From Pseudomonas sp. RIT-PI-S (lineage in GTDB: Bacteria; Pseudomonadota; Gammaproteobacteria; Pseudomonadales; Pseudomonadaceae): DNA of 64,000 nucleotides. The position numbers and the translations under genes are program-made. The notes under the pieces are model-generated. The model ran no database searches, was not told where the DNA came from, and saw nothing but the letters and a program-made list of their open reading frames with translations. The stretch spans positions 248,001-312,000 of the forward strand of contig NZ_JANZKJ010000001.1 of assembly GCF_025642975.1 (NCBI RefSeq), read 5' to 3'. Of this stretch, positions 19,260-28,522 are shown piece by piece (the stretch's first letter is position 1; each line of letters starts with the position of its first letter).

Positions 19260-20591
19260 TCAGAATTCGTGATCGGCGTTGTCCGGGTTCAGGTCGGTAA
19301 TCCCCAGCTTGCCTGCGGCCTGCTCGATGGCGCCGGTCTGCTTGACCAGCGCGCCGATGGCGTCGCGCACGATCTGATTGCCCGCAGTGTTGCCCGCCGC
19401 GATCAGCTGGTCGAAGTGTTCACCCTTGTTGGCGTGGTCGACGATGACCTGCATCTTCGCCTCGGTATCGGCCAGGTCCGCCTTGAGCGTTTCATCGGCG
19501 GCCGGATCGATCTTCGCCACCAGCGCAGACAAGCTCGGGCCGGTCAGGCGGGTGCCGTCGGCGCGCAGGTATTCGCCCAGGTACACGTTGCGGATGCCCT
19601 TGGCGTTGAAGAAGGCGGACACGTGGGTGTTGTCGCTGAAGCAATCGTGCTCGTCTTCCGGCGAGTTCGCTTCCAGGGCCACTTTCAAGCGTTCCCCGGC
19701 CAGCTCGCCCAAGGACAGGCTGCCCATGCCGAAGAGCATCTTGCGCAGGCCGCTGTCGACCGGTTCGGCTTCCAGGGTGGCGCGGTAGTTGTCCGCCACG
19801 CCCGGCTTCCAGTTGCCGACCATTTCTTTGAGGTCGCTGACCAGCAGCTCGGTCGCAGCTTTCAGGTAGGCGCGGCGGCGGTCGTTGTGGCCACCGGTGG
19901 CGCCTTTGCCTTGCAGGTAGTCACTGGCTGGGCGGTTGCCCGCGCCCGGGCCGGTGCCGTTCAGGTCCTGGCCCCAGAGGAGGAATTCGATGGCGTGGTA
20001 GCCGGTGGCGACGTTGGCCTCGGAACCGCCTAGCTCGTTGAGGCTGGCGAGTTTTTCCGGGGTGATGTCGCTTACGTCGACCTTGTCTTCGCCCACTTGG
20101 ATCTCGGTGTGAGCGATGATGTTGGCGCTGGCACCCGGGTTGCCCAGTGCGGGCTCGTAGCCCTTGGCTACGTAGTCGATCAGGCCTTCGTCCAGGGGCC
20201 AGGCGTTCACCTGGCCTTCCCAGTCGTCAATGATGGTGTTACCGAAACGGAACACTTCGCTTTGCAGGTAAGAAGGGCGTGCCGCCAGCCAGGCTTCGCG
20301 GGCGGCCTTTAGGGTGTTGGCGTCGGGCTTGGCGAGGAAGGCATCGACCGCTTGCTCGAGGGCGGTGGCGGTGGTCAGTGCGTCGCTGAAGACTGCATGG
20401 ACCATTTCGGCGTAGTGGCCTACCACGGCCTTGGCTGCGGCCTGGTCGAGGGCGACGGCTGCCGGGGTGGCATTTGCCGCCGTTGGCGTCGGGGTTTGCG
20501 CAGCTGCTTTGTCCTTGTCGCTACTGTCGCCGCAGCCGGCGAGAGAAATGGCGACAGCCAGCAGACTGGCAACCAACGGCGTACGAATCAT
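19260..20591 (-). CDS. Imelysin-family peptidase-like lipoprotein (IcmP/IrpA type)
   Basis: 443 aa. A lipobox (LAGC) is followed by a low-complexity Ala/Thr/Pro linker and a two-repeat imelysin domain. The HxxE motif is present in GYHAIEFLLWGQDL at about residue 205. It is the positional counterpart of PA4370, described as an insulin-cleaving, iron-regulated metalloproteinase; whether the family is really proteolytic is disputed. I chose the ATG at 20589-20591, which has an AGGA site and gives a proper lipoprotein signal. It is the first gene of the operon; a Fur-box-like sequence lies about 60-80 bp upstream. Confidence 0.88.
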   Translation of the reverse strand: MIRTPLVASLLAVAISLAGCGDSSDKDKAAAQTPTPTAANATPAAVALDQAAAKAVVGHYAEMVHAVFSDALTTATALEQAVDAFLAKPDANTLKAAREAWLAARPSYLQSEVFRFGNTIIDDWEGQVNAWPLDEGLIDYVAKGYEPALGNPGASANIIAHTEIQVGEDKVDVSDITPEKLASLNELGGSEANVATGYHAIEFLLWGQDLNGTGPGAGNRPASDYLQGKGATGGHNDRRRAYLKAATELLVSDLKEMVGNWKPGVADNYRATLEAEPVDSGLRKMLFGMGSLSLGELAGERLKVALEANSPEDEHDCFSDNTHVSAFFNAKGIRNVYLGEYLRADGTRLTGPSLSALVAKIDPAADETLKADLADTEAKMQVIVDHANKGEHFDQLIAAGNTAGNQIVRDAIGALVKQTGAIEQAAGKLGITDLNPDNADHEF

Positions 20592-20652
20592 GGGCAATTC
20601 CTGCGTCAATAGAGGCGGTGGGCGGCAAAGCGCCGAACGAAGCGGGCCACAT

Positions 20653-20671
20653 AATGCGAAGGATTTGCATT
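20653..20671 (-). promoter_or_regulatory. Candidate Fur box upstream of the imelysin operon
   Basis: AATGCGAAGGATTTGCATT is a 19-bp imperfect palindrome with arms AATGC/GCATT. It matches 14 of 19 positions of the Fur-box form AATGAGAATCATTATCATT. It lies about 60 bp before the first gene of an iron-type operon. Confidence 0.55.
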
Positions 20672-20715
20672 TTATGTAAAGAGTTGGGTGAAAAATAATT
20701 CACCCAAGGTGCAGG

Positions 20716-22767
20716 TTAAATTGGCGTCACACGCACGCGCTGGGCCTGCTTGATAAACGCGAGCAAATCTCGCGCAGGCAGGGGTTTGGAATAGTAGTAG
20801 CCCTGCCCCTCATGGCAGCCCTCGGCGATGATATAGGCTTCCTGCTCGGCGGTTTCTACGCCTTCGGCGATCACCTGCATGCCGAGGCTCTTGCCCAGTT
20901 GAATCACCGCGCGAACGATGGTGGCGTCATCCTCGTCGTCGAGCAGGTCCTTGACGAAGCTCTTGTCGATCTTGATCTTGTCCAGCGGCAGCGAGCGCAG
21001 GTAGCCCAGGGACGAATAACCGGTGCCGAAATCGTCGATGGCGATCAGTGCCCCGGACCGGCGCAAGCTCAGCAAATGCTGGGCCGCCGTGCTGATGTCC
21101 TCCATCAGGCCGGTTTCGGTGACTTCCAGTTCAAGGCTGCGCGGCGGCAGGCGATACATCTGCAACAGGTTGCTCACCACCCGCGGCAGCTCGCTATGGT
21201 GCAACTGCACCGTAGAGAGGTTCACCGCCATGCGCAGGTGGCCGAAGCCCTGATCGTGCCATTCGCGTAACTGGCGGCAGGCTTGGTCCAGCACCCACTC
21301 GCCAATGGCGATGATGGTGCCGTTCTGCTCGGCAAGGGGGATGAACTGGTCTGGCGGGATCAGGCCGAATTCCGGGTGGTTCCAGCGCAACAGTGCTTCC
21401 ACGCCCACGATCTGGTGGTCGCGGTAGCTGATCTGCGGCTGATACACCAGGTACAGCTGATTGCCCGCCTGGGCTTCGCGTAGCGCTTTCTCCAGCTCGC
21501 GGCGGCGGCGCATTTCGCTGTCCACACTGGCGATATAGAACTGGTAGCGGTTGCGCGACCGGCTTTTGGCCAGTGTCATGGTCTGCTCGGCCTTTTGCAG
21601 CAGCTTCTCGGTGCTGTCGCCGTCTTCAGGGAAGAGGGTGATGCCGATAGTCGCGCGCAGGCGGATTTCCATCGCCTCGAGCACGAACGGGGCCGCCAGA
21701 TCATCGAGGATATGCTGCGCCAGTTGCGCGGCCTGGTAAGGCTCTTCGATGCTGGCCTGAACCAGCGCGAACTGGTCACCACCCAGGCGGGCCAGCGCAC
21801 CCAGGCGGCCGCTGTGGGCCCGCAGGCGGTCTGCCGTCGCCAGCAGCAACTGGTCGCCCGCCTGGTAGCTGAACTGCTCGTTGATGCCCTTGAAGTCGTC
21901 CAGGCCTACGCAGATGATCGCCACCCGCTGTTGCAGGCGGGCGGCATCCACGAGGATCTTGTCGAGCTGCTGCTGCAGTTGCAGGCGGTTGGGCAAGCCG
22001 GTGAGGAAGTCGTACTGGGACATGCGCAGCAGGCTGTCTTCGGCCTCCCGACGCAGGCTGGTATTGCGCTCGATGGACGCCAGCAGCTGGTTGGCGGTGC
22101 TGACCCACTGGCCGAGTTCGTTATGTTCATGGCCGCGGGGTGGTGGCAGCTGATGCTGGCCGGGGCGGTCCGGGTTGATTTCACTCAGGTGCTGCAGCAT
22201 GCGCGACAGCGGCTTGGTCAGCAGCCAGTGATACACAAGGTACAGCACCAGCCCCATGAGCATCGCTCGCAACACGCCAGACACAAACAGCACCACCGAG
22301 TTACGGACGAACTCCTGGCCGTAAGTGGCGGTATCTATGGTGATGTTCAGGTCGCCGTAGTATTCGTTGTAAGGGGCGCGGCCGACCAGGCGGATGCTGA
22401 AGGTGCGCTGCTGGCCCAGCACCGGGTCGGTGAGCCAGCGGGTAGGCGTGTCCATCAGGGCCCGCTCGCGCTCGGCAAGCATGGTTTCGCCGGTGTGGCC
22501 GATCGAGGCTGCACGCACTGCCGGGTCCTGGAACAGGCCTTCGATGACCTGCATGCCCATTTCCTTGTCCAGGCTGTAAACCGCCTGGGTGGACGGGTCC
22601 TGGAACATGTCGAGGATACGCTCGGCATCGCGGGCGATGGTATGCCGGGTTTTGTAGGCATCCAGAACGATCTGCCCACAACTGAGCACCACGCCAACGA
22701 TAAGCGTGGAAAGCAACACGATCCTCAGTAGCTTCAGCGACAAGCTGTGCTTGAGTTCCACCTTCAA
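20716..22767 (-). CDS. bifA: BifA cyclic di-GMP phosphodiesterase (degenerate GGDEF plus EAL)
   Basis: 683 aa inner-membrane enzyme that hydrolyses c-di-GMP and so promotes motility over biofilm. Membrane helices lie at about 12-31 and 158-182, around a periplasmic domain. The GGDEF domain has GGDQF (329-333), as in P. aeruginosa BifA, and the EAL domain is intact (EALLRW at about 457; DDFGTGYSSL; EGVETAEQ). I set the start at a TTG (22765-22767): AAGGAA stands 6 nt upstream, and the resulting MKVELKHSLSLK matches the known N-terminus. Gene order with sodB agrees with PA4367-PA4366. Confidence 0.93.
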   Translation of the reverse strand: MKVELKHSLSLKLLRIVLLSTLIVGVVLSCGQIVLDAYKTRHTIARDAERILDMFQDPSTQAVYSLDKEMGMQVIEGLFQDPAVRAASIGHTGETMLAERERALMDTPTRWLTDPVLGQQRTFSIRLVGRAPYNEYYGDLNITIDTATYGQEFVRNSVVLFVSGVLRAMLMGLVLYLVYHWLLTKPLSRMLQHLSEINPDRPGQHQLPPPRGHEHNELGQWVSTANQLLASIERNTSLRREAEDSLLRMSQYDFLTGLPNRLQLQQQLDKILVDAARLQQRVAIICVGLDDFKGINEQFSYQAGDQLLLATADRLRAHSGRLGALARLGGDQFALVQASIEEPYQAAQLAQHILDDLAAPFVLEAMEIRLRATIGITLFPEDGDSTEKLLQKAEQTMTLAKSRSRNRYQFYIASVDSEMRRRRELEKALREAQAGNQLYLVYQPQISYRDHQIVGVEALLRWNHPEFGLIPPDQFIPLAEQNGTIIAIGEWVLDQACRQLREWHDQGFGHLRMAVNLSTVQLHHSELPRVVSNLLQMYRLPPRSLELEVTETGLMEDISTAAQHLLSLRRSGALIAIDDFGTGYSSLGYLRSLPLDKIKIDKSFVKDLLDDEDDATIVRAVIQLGKSLGMQVIAEGVETAEQEAYIIAEGCHEGQGYYYSKPLPARDLLAFIKQAQRVRVTPI

Positions 22768-22965
22768 AGGAAGATTCCTTGTTCCGAGCACACGGCAACC
22801 AGTGGCCCGAGTATTGGCAAAACCATGGATGACCGTCAAAGGGTTCGAGCAGATTCAAGACGCAGGGTGCAGCCAGGCACCTATAGAAAAGCGCGTCACC
22901 TTTGTATCGGTAGAGGGGTGGGGAACTTGAGCGCAGCGGCGAAGGGAGGTTCAGGCGCTGGCGAC

Positions 22966-23013
22966 AGCCTGCGAACCGGGGCGGGAGCCTTTCAGATCCG
23001 TGGTTCGCGGGCT
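22966..23013. repeat. REP-like inverted repeat between bifA and sodB
   Basis: AGCCTGCGAACC (22966-22977) pairs with GGTTCGCGGGCT (23002-23013), 11 of 12 positions. It has the same core as the elements at 5551 and 41117, and is followed by the Pseudomonas REP-like phrase CTGCTCCTACAG. Confidence 0.6.
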
Positions 23014-23054
23014 GCGCCTGCTCCTACAGGGGCGCGGCGGCCCCCGGCGGGACA

Positions 23055-23651
23055 TCAGGCCTTGAAGGGGCTACCTTCGAACTGCTCGGCAACGAATGCC
23101 CAGTTGACCAGGTTCCAGAAGGCTTCGACGTATTTCGGCCGCACGTTGCGGTAGTCGATGTAGTAGGCGTGTTCCCATACGTCGCAGGTCAGCAGCGGGG
23201 TATCGCCATTGGTCAGCGGGTTGCCGGCACCGATGGTGCTGGCCAGGGCCAGGGAACCGTCAGCTTTTTTCACCAGCCAGCCCCAGCCGGAACCGAAGGT
23301 GCCGATGGAGGTTTTGCTGAACTCTTCCTTGAACTTCTCGAAGGAGCCAAAGGCCTGGGTGATGGCTTCGGCCAGTTTGCCGGTAGGTTCGCCGCCACCA
23401 TTAGGCGACAGGCAGTTCCAGTAGAAGGTGTGGTTCCAGACCTGCGCGGCGTTGTTGAAAATGCCACCGGAGGAGGTCTTGACGATTTCTTCGAGGGTCT
23501 TACCTTCGAACTCGGTGCCAGGAATCAGGTTGTTCAGGTTTACCACGTAGGTGTTGTGATGCTTGTCGTGGTGGTATTCCAGGGTTTCCTTGGAAATGTG
23601 CGGCTGCAGTGCATCGTGTGGATAAGGCAGCGGCGGCAGTTCAAAAGCCAT
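23055..23651 (-). CDS. sodB: Iron superoxide dismutase
   Basis: 198 aa cytoplasmic enzyme that converts superoxide to hydrogen peroxide and oxygen. Metal ligands are visible: His27 (EYHHDKHH), the His in QVWNHTFYW, and Asp/His in [13 protein letters not shown]. The sequence type (AALx[15 protein letters not shown] and the lack of Mn-type residues) fits the Fe enzyme. It begins [15 protein letters not shown], and GAGAAT precedes the ATG. It lies downstream of the lysE-type gene with a 173-bp gap and probably has its own promoter. Confidence 0.97.
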   Translation of the reverse strand: MAFELPPLPYPHDALQPHISKETLEYHHDKHHNTYVVNLNNLIPGTEFEGKTLEEIVKTSSGGIFNNAAQVWNHTFYWNCLSPNGGGEPTGKLAEAITQAFGSFEKFKEEFSKTSIGTFGSGWGWLVKKADGSLALASTIGAGNPLTNGDTPLLTCDVWEHAYYIDYRNVRPKYVEAFWNLVNWAFVAEQFEGSPFKA

Positions 23652-23824
23652 GTGATTCTCCTAATCAGGTCTGTTGCGGTATGCGCAAGGCCGATCACGG
23701 GCGGCCGTGGCTGCGTCCGCTCGTCGGCGGGCACAAGCTCGGGATCATAGCACCGGGCCGGGGCGCTTAACCACGCAGCAACTGTGTGGGATAGACGCCT
23801 CGGCCGCTGATAAACGCAGCGACC

Positions 23825-24421
23825 TCAGCCGGCAATAAGTTGCCCCGCCACCGTGAACATCATCAGTGCCACGCCCAGGTCCAAGGCCCGCCAGGTGGCT
23901 GGCCGCGCCAGCCAGGGTGCGAGCCAGGCGGCGCCGAGAGCGAGGGTGAAGAACCACAGCAGCGACGCGCTCGCAGCGCCGGCCACGTAGGCCTGTGGCA
24001 CCGCCTGGCGGGCGCCGAAGCTGCCGATCAGCAATACCGTATCCAGGTACACATGGGGGTTGAGCAGGGTAACCGCCAACGCGCTCAGCAATACCGCCTG
24101 GCGCGAGCGTGGGCGCTGGTCCGCGGCGGCCAGCACTTGCCGGGCAAAGGCACGGCGCAGGGCCTTGCAGCCATACCAAAGCAGAAAGGCCGCGCCGCCC
24201 CAGCGAGCCACGGCCAGCAATGCTGGGCTTTGGGCGAGCACGCTGGCCAGGCCAAATACCCCCGCGCTCACCAGCAGCACATCGCACAGCACACAGAGCG
24301 CGGCCACGGGCAAGTGATGCTCGCGCCTCAGGCTTTGGGCCAATACAAAGGCATTCTGCGCGCCGATGGCCACGATCAAGCCGATGGCGATCAGCAGCCC
24401 GTTGAGGTAGCTCTGCAACAT
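23825..24421 (-). CDS. LysE/ArgO-family amino-acid exporter
   Basis: 198 aa inner-membrane exporter with six predicted helices. The family start is seen in NGLLIAIGLIVAIGAQNAFVL, and the conserved motif NPHVYLDTVLLIGSFG lies at about residues 120-135. Such proteins export basic amino acids (lysine, arginine). It is divergent from an ArgP-like LysR gene with an 87-bp intergenic region, the classic exporter/regulator pair, so control by that regulator is likely. Confidence 0.92.
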   Translation of the reverse strand: MLQSYLNGLLIAIGLIVAIGAQNAFVLAQSLRREHHLPVAALCVLCDVLLVSAGVFGLASVLAQSPALLAVARWGGAAFLLWYGCKALRRAFARQVLAAADQRPRSRQAVLLSALAVTLLNPHVYLDTVLLIGSFGARQAVPQAYVAGAASASLLWFFTLALGAAWLAPWLARPATWRALDLGVALMMFTVAGQLIAG

Positions 24422-24508
24422 GGGGTGTCTCCTTGAAGTGGATGACAGTGTGCTGCCCGGCGGGATATAAGAAAAACCGATTCTGTGGATGGGGCATTAG
24501 CAAAACTG

Positions 24509-25432
24509 ATGTTCGATTACAAACTTCTAGCTGCATTGGCGACTGTCATCGAACAGGGCGGCTTCGAACGCGCCGCCCAGGCGTTGGGGCTATCGCAGTC
24601 GGCGGTGTCGCAGCGGATCAAGCTTCTCGAAGCGCGGTTGGGCGAGCCCGTGCTTGTTCGTGAAGCGCCACCCAGCCCGACCCCGGTGGGCCGCCAGTTG
24701 CTCAACCATGTGCAACAAGTGCGCTTGCTCGAACGGGACCTGCGCGAGGCTGTCCCCAGCCTGGAGGAGGGCGGCGCGCCGGAACGGCTGCGCGTGGCGA
24801 TCAACGCAGACAGCTTGGCCACCTGGTGGCCGGCGGCGGTCGCTGACTTTTGCCAGCAACGCAAGGTGTTGCTGGACCTGGTGGTCGAGGACCAGGACGT
24901 TGGCCTGCGGCGCATGCGCGCCGGTGAAGTCGCCGCCTGCCTGTGTGCCGCGCCGCGCCCGGTGGCGGGTGCCCGTAGCGAGCCGCTAGGAGCGATGCGC
25001 TATCGCGCGGTGGCGACCCCGGCGTTTATCCACAGGCATTTTCCGGATGGCTTCAGTGCCCCGGCATTGGTCCGAGTGCCGGCGCTGGTGTTCGGCCCGG
25101 ACGATCTCTTGCAGCACCGCTACATGGCGTCGCTGGGCATCGAAGGCGGCTTCGCCCACCATCTGGTGCCGTCGTCGGAGGGGTTCGTGCGGATGACCGA
25201 AGCGGGCCTGGGCTGGGGCCTCGTTCCAGAAATGCAGGTGCGCGCGCAGCTGGCCAGCCGCATGCTGGTGGAGTTGTTGCCCGACCACCCCAGCGATGTA
25301 CCGCTGTATTGGCACCACTGGCGCAGCGGCGGCAAGTTGCTCGCCGACCTTACGGCCGAGCTGGCCAAACAGGCAGCGCGTGCCCTGGTACCCATGGCGA
25401 GCGTCGGCAATGCCGTCGGCAACAAGAAGTGA
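24509..25432 (+). CDS. argP: ArgP/IciA-type LysR regulator
   Basis: 307 aa transcription factor. An N-terminal winged helix-turn-helix (about 1-62, AALGLSQSAVSQRIKLLE) is followed by a LysR substrate-binding domain. ArgP responds to lysine and arginine and activates the argO/lysE exporter gene, which is divergently placed here. The start at ATG 24509 gives the standard MFDYKLLAAL N-terminus; an in-frame GTG eight codons earlier is less likely. The stop is followed 7 bp later by the epimerase-like gene, which may be co-transcribed. Confidence 0.88.
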   Translation: MFDYKLLAALATVIEQGGFERAAQALGLSQSAVSQRIKLLEARLGEPVLVREAPPSPTPVGRQLLNHVQQVRLLERDLREAVPSLEEGGAPERLRVAINADSLATWWPAAVADFCQQRKVLLDLVVEDQDVGLRRMRAGEVAACLCAAPRPVAGARSEPLGAMRYRAVATPAFIHRHFPDGFSAPALVRVPALVFGPDDLLQHRYMASLGIEGGFAHHLVPSSEGFVRMTEAGLGWGLVPEMQVRAQLASRMLVELLPDHPSDVPLYWHHWRSGGKLLADLTAELAKQAARALVPMASVGNAVGNKK

Positions 25433-25439
25433 GGAAGGC

Positions 25440-26444
25440 ATGAACATACTGGTTACCGGTGCCACCGGGTTTATCGGCGCCAGCTTCGCCCACGCGGCCC
25501 TTGGCCAGGGCCTGGCGGTGCGAGCCAGTGGCCGCCGGGGCGAGCGCCTGGCAGCGTTGGCGCGGCTGGGCGCCGAGGTGATCGAGGGTGACCTGGCCGA
25601 CCCGGACCTGGCGCGGCGTGCCTGCCAGGGTATGGAGGTGGTGGTGCATTGTGCCGGGCTGGGCGGCCATTGGGGCCGGGCCCCAGCCTTCGAACTGGCC
25701 AACCTGACCACGACTGAAAATGTTGTCGAGGGGTGCATCAAGGGGCAGGTGCGGCGGCTGGTGTACTTGTCCAGCGCCCAGGTGTACGAGCGCCCGGCCG
25801 GCGGCCAGGCGGTGCGCGAAGACCAGTTGCCCGCGCGCCGACGCTCATTGCAGGCGCAAACGCGGTTTCGCGCCGAGCAGCGCGTGTTCGGCGCTGAGGA
25901 GTTTGGCCTGCAGGTGCTGGCCTTGCGACCGGCGCCGGTGGTAGGCGAGGGCGAATCGCAACTTTGGCCGCGGCTGTTCGGTCTCTGCGCCCGAAGCCGG
26001 CTGCATATCCTTGGCAATGGCCTGAACCGGGTGGACTTCACTACCCTGGCAAATCTTGACCACGCCCTGCTTGCTGCAATTCACGCAGGTGACGATGCTC
26101 TCGGCCGGGTCTACAACATTGCCAACGGCACCCCGTTGCCGTTCTGGGACGTGCTCAACTACGGCCTGCGCCAGCTGCAGTTGCCGCCGCTGCGCAGCTA
26201 CCGGCGAGTCGCGCCAGCCCGGCTGATGGCGGGCCTGTCCGCCTGCGTTCGCGAGTACTGGCCGGGGCATCCGCAGCCCCCGTTGCTGCCTGCCGATATC
26301 ACCTGGATGACAGAAGATTTCATCCTCGACATCGGCCGTGCCCGGCATTATCTGGGCTATCAGCCGCACGCCTCGATCTGGGCGGGCATGGACGCGCTCT
26401 GCCGAGGCTGGCGTGCCCAGGATACGTCCGGCAAATACCGCTAG
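25440..26444 (+). CDS. Extended SDR (NAD-dependent epimerase/dehydratase-like) with altered catalytic pair
   Basis: 334 aa. The N-terminus is a clean Rossmann motif GATGFIG (7-13), and the VVHCAGLGG and LVYLSS strands are as in extended short-chain dehydrogenases. The YxxxK catalytic pair is not found where expected: the segment reads QAQTR (138-142) followed by FRAEQ, so Tyr is Gln and Lys is Arg. NAD binding is likely, but normal epimerase or reductase chemistry is doubtful. AGGAAGGC precedes the ATG. It lies 7 bp after the argP-like gene. The substrate is unknown. Confidence 0.84.
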   Translation: MNILVTGATGFIGASFAHAALGQGLAVRASGRRGERLAALARLGAEVIEGDLADPDLARRACQGMEVVVHCAGLGGHWGRAPAFELANLTTTENVVEGCIKGQVRRLVYLSSAQVYERPAGGQAVREDQLPARRRSLQAQTRFRAEQRVFGAEEFGLQVLALRPAPVVGEGESQLWPRLFGLCARSRLHILGNGLNRVDFTTLANLDHALLAAIHAGDDALGRVYNIANGTPLPFWDVLNYGLRQLQLPPLRSYRRVAPARLMAGLSACVREYWPGHPQPPLLPADITWMTEDFILDIGRARHYLGYQPHASIWAGMDALCRGWRAQDTSGKYR

Positions 26445-26521
26445 CGCAGCCGTTGCGCTACGGCTTTTGGCGCGGTGGTAGACTCGCCGCCATTGCCTTA
26501 ACCGATTCAAGGACGCTCGCC

Positions 26522-27373
26522 ATGCGCAAAGAAGCCATCGACGATTTTGACGATAACCTGCCCAGCCTCACCGCCAATGACCGCGACGAGGATGAGCCCG
26601 TGCTCGAACCCCGCCCAGGCGCGCGCCATGAGGCGGTGTATTCGCGCACCGTACCGGTGATCAAGGTCAAGGCGCCCGGCTCCGGCGCGCTCTGGGCGCT
26701 GGTGGCCGCCTTGTTTATCGCATTGGGCGGGCTGGGCTGGTGGAGCTTTCAGCAGATATCGCTGATGGAGCAGCAACTGGTCGCCACCCAGGAGAGCTTT
26801 GCCAAGGTCAGCGAAGAGGCGGCGGGGCGGTTGCAGGCTATCAGCGGCAAGGTGGCGGACGGTGAAAACAGCGTGACCAGCGACACCGAGGCGCTCAAGT
26901 TGCAGGTGCGCCAGCTCCAGGCCCGGCTCGATGACCAGGGGCGGCAGCAGCAAGGCGTGGCCGGGCAGCAAGGGGCGACGGATAAACGCGTAGAGCAGCT
27001 CAATGGGCAACTGGGTACGCAGGCGGCGGCGGCCGAGCAGGTGCAGAACCAGCTCAAGGCCTTGAGCACCGACCTCGCCAGCCTCAAGGCCGCGCAGGCC
27101 GGCACCACAGGCTTGGAAGCCGAGCTCAAAAGCTTAGCCACCGACGTGACGGCGCTGAAAAAGCAAAGTGACGTCGGCAGCCGCCTGGAGCGGCTGGAAC
27201 AGGAGCTGGTGGTGCTCAAGAGCGAGCAGGACAACCGCCCGGCGGCCGCCCAGGCCAGCGGCCCCAGCACAGCGGAGTTCGACGCCTTCCGTGGCCAGAC
27301 CACCCGCAACGTCAACGGCTTGCAAGCGCAGATCCAGAACCTTCAGGAGCAGATCGACCGCAAGGCGCCTTGA
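26522..27373 (+). CDS. Single-pass membrane protein with long coiled coil
   Basis: 283 aa, not assigned to a named family. An acidic cytoplasmic N-terminus (1-50) is followed by one membrane helix (about 56-78, ALWALVAALFIALGGLGWW). A Gln/Ala/Leu-rich coiled coil then runs from about 80 to 230, with a second short one near the C-terminus (GLQAQIQNLQEQI). The topology suggests a periplasmic rod anchored in the inner membrane. AAGGAC lies 10 bp before the ATG. It follows the SDR-like gene by 77 bp. A structural or scaffold role in the envelope is only a guess. Confidence 0.8.
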   Translation: MRKEAIDDFDDNLPSLTANDRDEDEPVLEPRPGARHEAVYSRTVPVIKVKAPGSGALWALVAALFIALGGLGWWSFQQISLMEQQLVATQESFAKVSEEAAGRLQAISGKVADGENSVTSDTEALKLQVRQLQARLDDQGRQQQGVAGQQGATDKRVEQLNGQLGTQAAAAEQVQNQLKALSTDLASLKAAQAGTTGLEAELKSLATDVTALKKQSDVGSRLERLEQELVVLKSEQDNRPAAAQASGPSTAEFDAFRGQTTRNVNGLQAQIQNLQEQIDRKAP

Positions 27374-27458
27374 GCCCGGGAGCCGGCCTGCCTAAAAAGT
27401 CAGCGGCGCGCCTTCTCGGGTTGCGCCCGATCCTACAGAGCGAACCGGGCAACCCTCG

Positions 27459-28508
27459 TTACAGCCGTGGGTAATCGAGGTAACCCACCGCACCATCGGC
27501 GTAGAAGGTTTCCGGGTGGGCTTGGTTGAGCGGTGCATCCGCGGCCAGGCGTGCGGGCAGGTCCGGGTTGGCAATGAACGGCACCCCGAACGCCACTGCG
27601 TCGGCGTCCCCCCGGACAAGGGCGGCGTTAGCGCTGGCCTTGGTGTAGCGCTCATTGGCGATATATACCCCGCCGAAGGCCTGCTTGAGCTGCGGCCCAA
27701 GGCTGTCGTCAGCTTCTTTTTCCCGGGCGCAGATGAAGGCGATGCCGCGCTTGCCCAGCTCACTGGCAACGTAGATGAAGGTTTCTGCGCGGTTAGCGTC
27801 GCCCATGTCGTGCGAGTCTGCCCGTGGTGCCAGGTGTACCCCCACCCGGCCCGCGCCCCAGACGCTGGTTACCGCGTCGGTGACTTCAAGCAGCAGGCGA
27901 GCGCGGTTCTCCAGCGAACCGCCGTACTGGTCGCTGCGCTGGTTGGTGCTGCTTTGCAGGAACTGGTCGAGCAAATATCCATTGGCACCATGCACTTCCA
28001 CGCCATCGAAGCCGGCCTTCTTTGCATTCTCCGCCCCTTGGCGGTAGGCCTCCACGATACCGGCGATCTCGCTCGTTTCCAGTGCGCGTGGCGTGACGTA
28101 TTCCGTGACCGGCCGAACCAGGCTCACATGGCCTTTGGGCTGGATAGCACTCGGGGCGACCGGCAGCTCGCCATTAAGGTAGCTAGGGTGGGAAATGCGG
28201 CCCACATGCCACAGCTGGAGGAACATGCGCCCGCCGGCCGCATGCACGGCCTTGGTGATGTTGGCCCAGCCGGCCACCTGCGCATCGCTCCAGATGCCGG
28301 GCGTGTTGGGATAGCCCACGCCCATCGGCGTGACGGAAGTGGCCTCGGAAAGAATCAACCCGGCGCTGGCGCGCTGCACGTAATACTCCGCCATCAGGGC
28401 GTTGGGCACCCGGCCAGCACTGGCGCGGCAGCGGGTCAACGGGGCCATGATGATGCGGTTCGGCAGTTCCAGGTCGCCGACGCGGAGAGGATCGAACAGG
28501 GTAGTCAT
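27459..28508 (-). CDS. xenB: Old-yellow-enzyme alkene reductase, XenB type
   Basis: 349 aa FMN-dependent, NAD(P)H-using reductase of alpha,beta-unsaturated carbonyls and nitro-compounds. It is a TIM barrel with LTRCRAS near residue 25, LQLWHVGRISH (about 98-108), the active-site His in VEVHGANGYLLDQF, and NRSDQYGGSLENR-type residues. It is very close to remembered XenB of P. putida. It is the last gene of an ArsR–MFS–XenB unit, 14 bp after the transporter gene. Electrophile detoxification is the natural role. The start at 28508 follows from the MTTLFDPL N-terminus. Confidence 0.93.
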   Translation of the reverse strand: MTTLFDPLRVGDLELPNRIIMAPLTRCRASAGRVPNALMAEYYVQRASAGLILSEATSVTPMGVGYPNTPGIWSDAQVAGWANITKAVHAAGGRMFLQLWHVGRISHPSYLNGELPVAPSAIQPKGHVSLVRPVTEYVTPRALETSEIAGIVEAYRQGAENAKKAGFDGVEVHGANGYLLDQFLQSSTNQRSDQYGGSLENRARLLLEVTDAVTSVWGAGRVGVHLAPRADSHDMGDANRAETFIYVASELGKRGIAFICAREKEADDSLGPQLKQAFGGVYIANERYTKASANAALVRGDADAVAFGVPFIANPDLPARLAADAPLNQAHPETFYADGAVGYLDYPRL

Positions 28509-28522
28509 CAAGAGTGCCTCGC

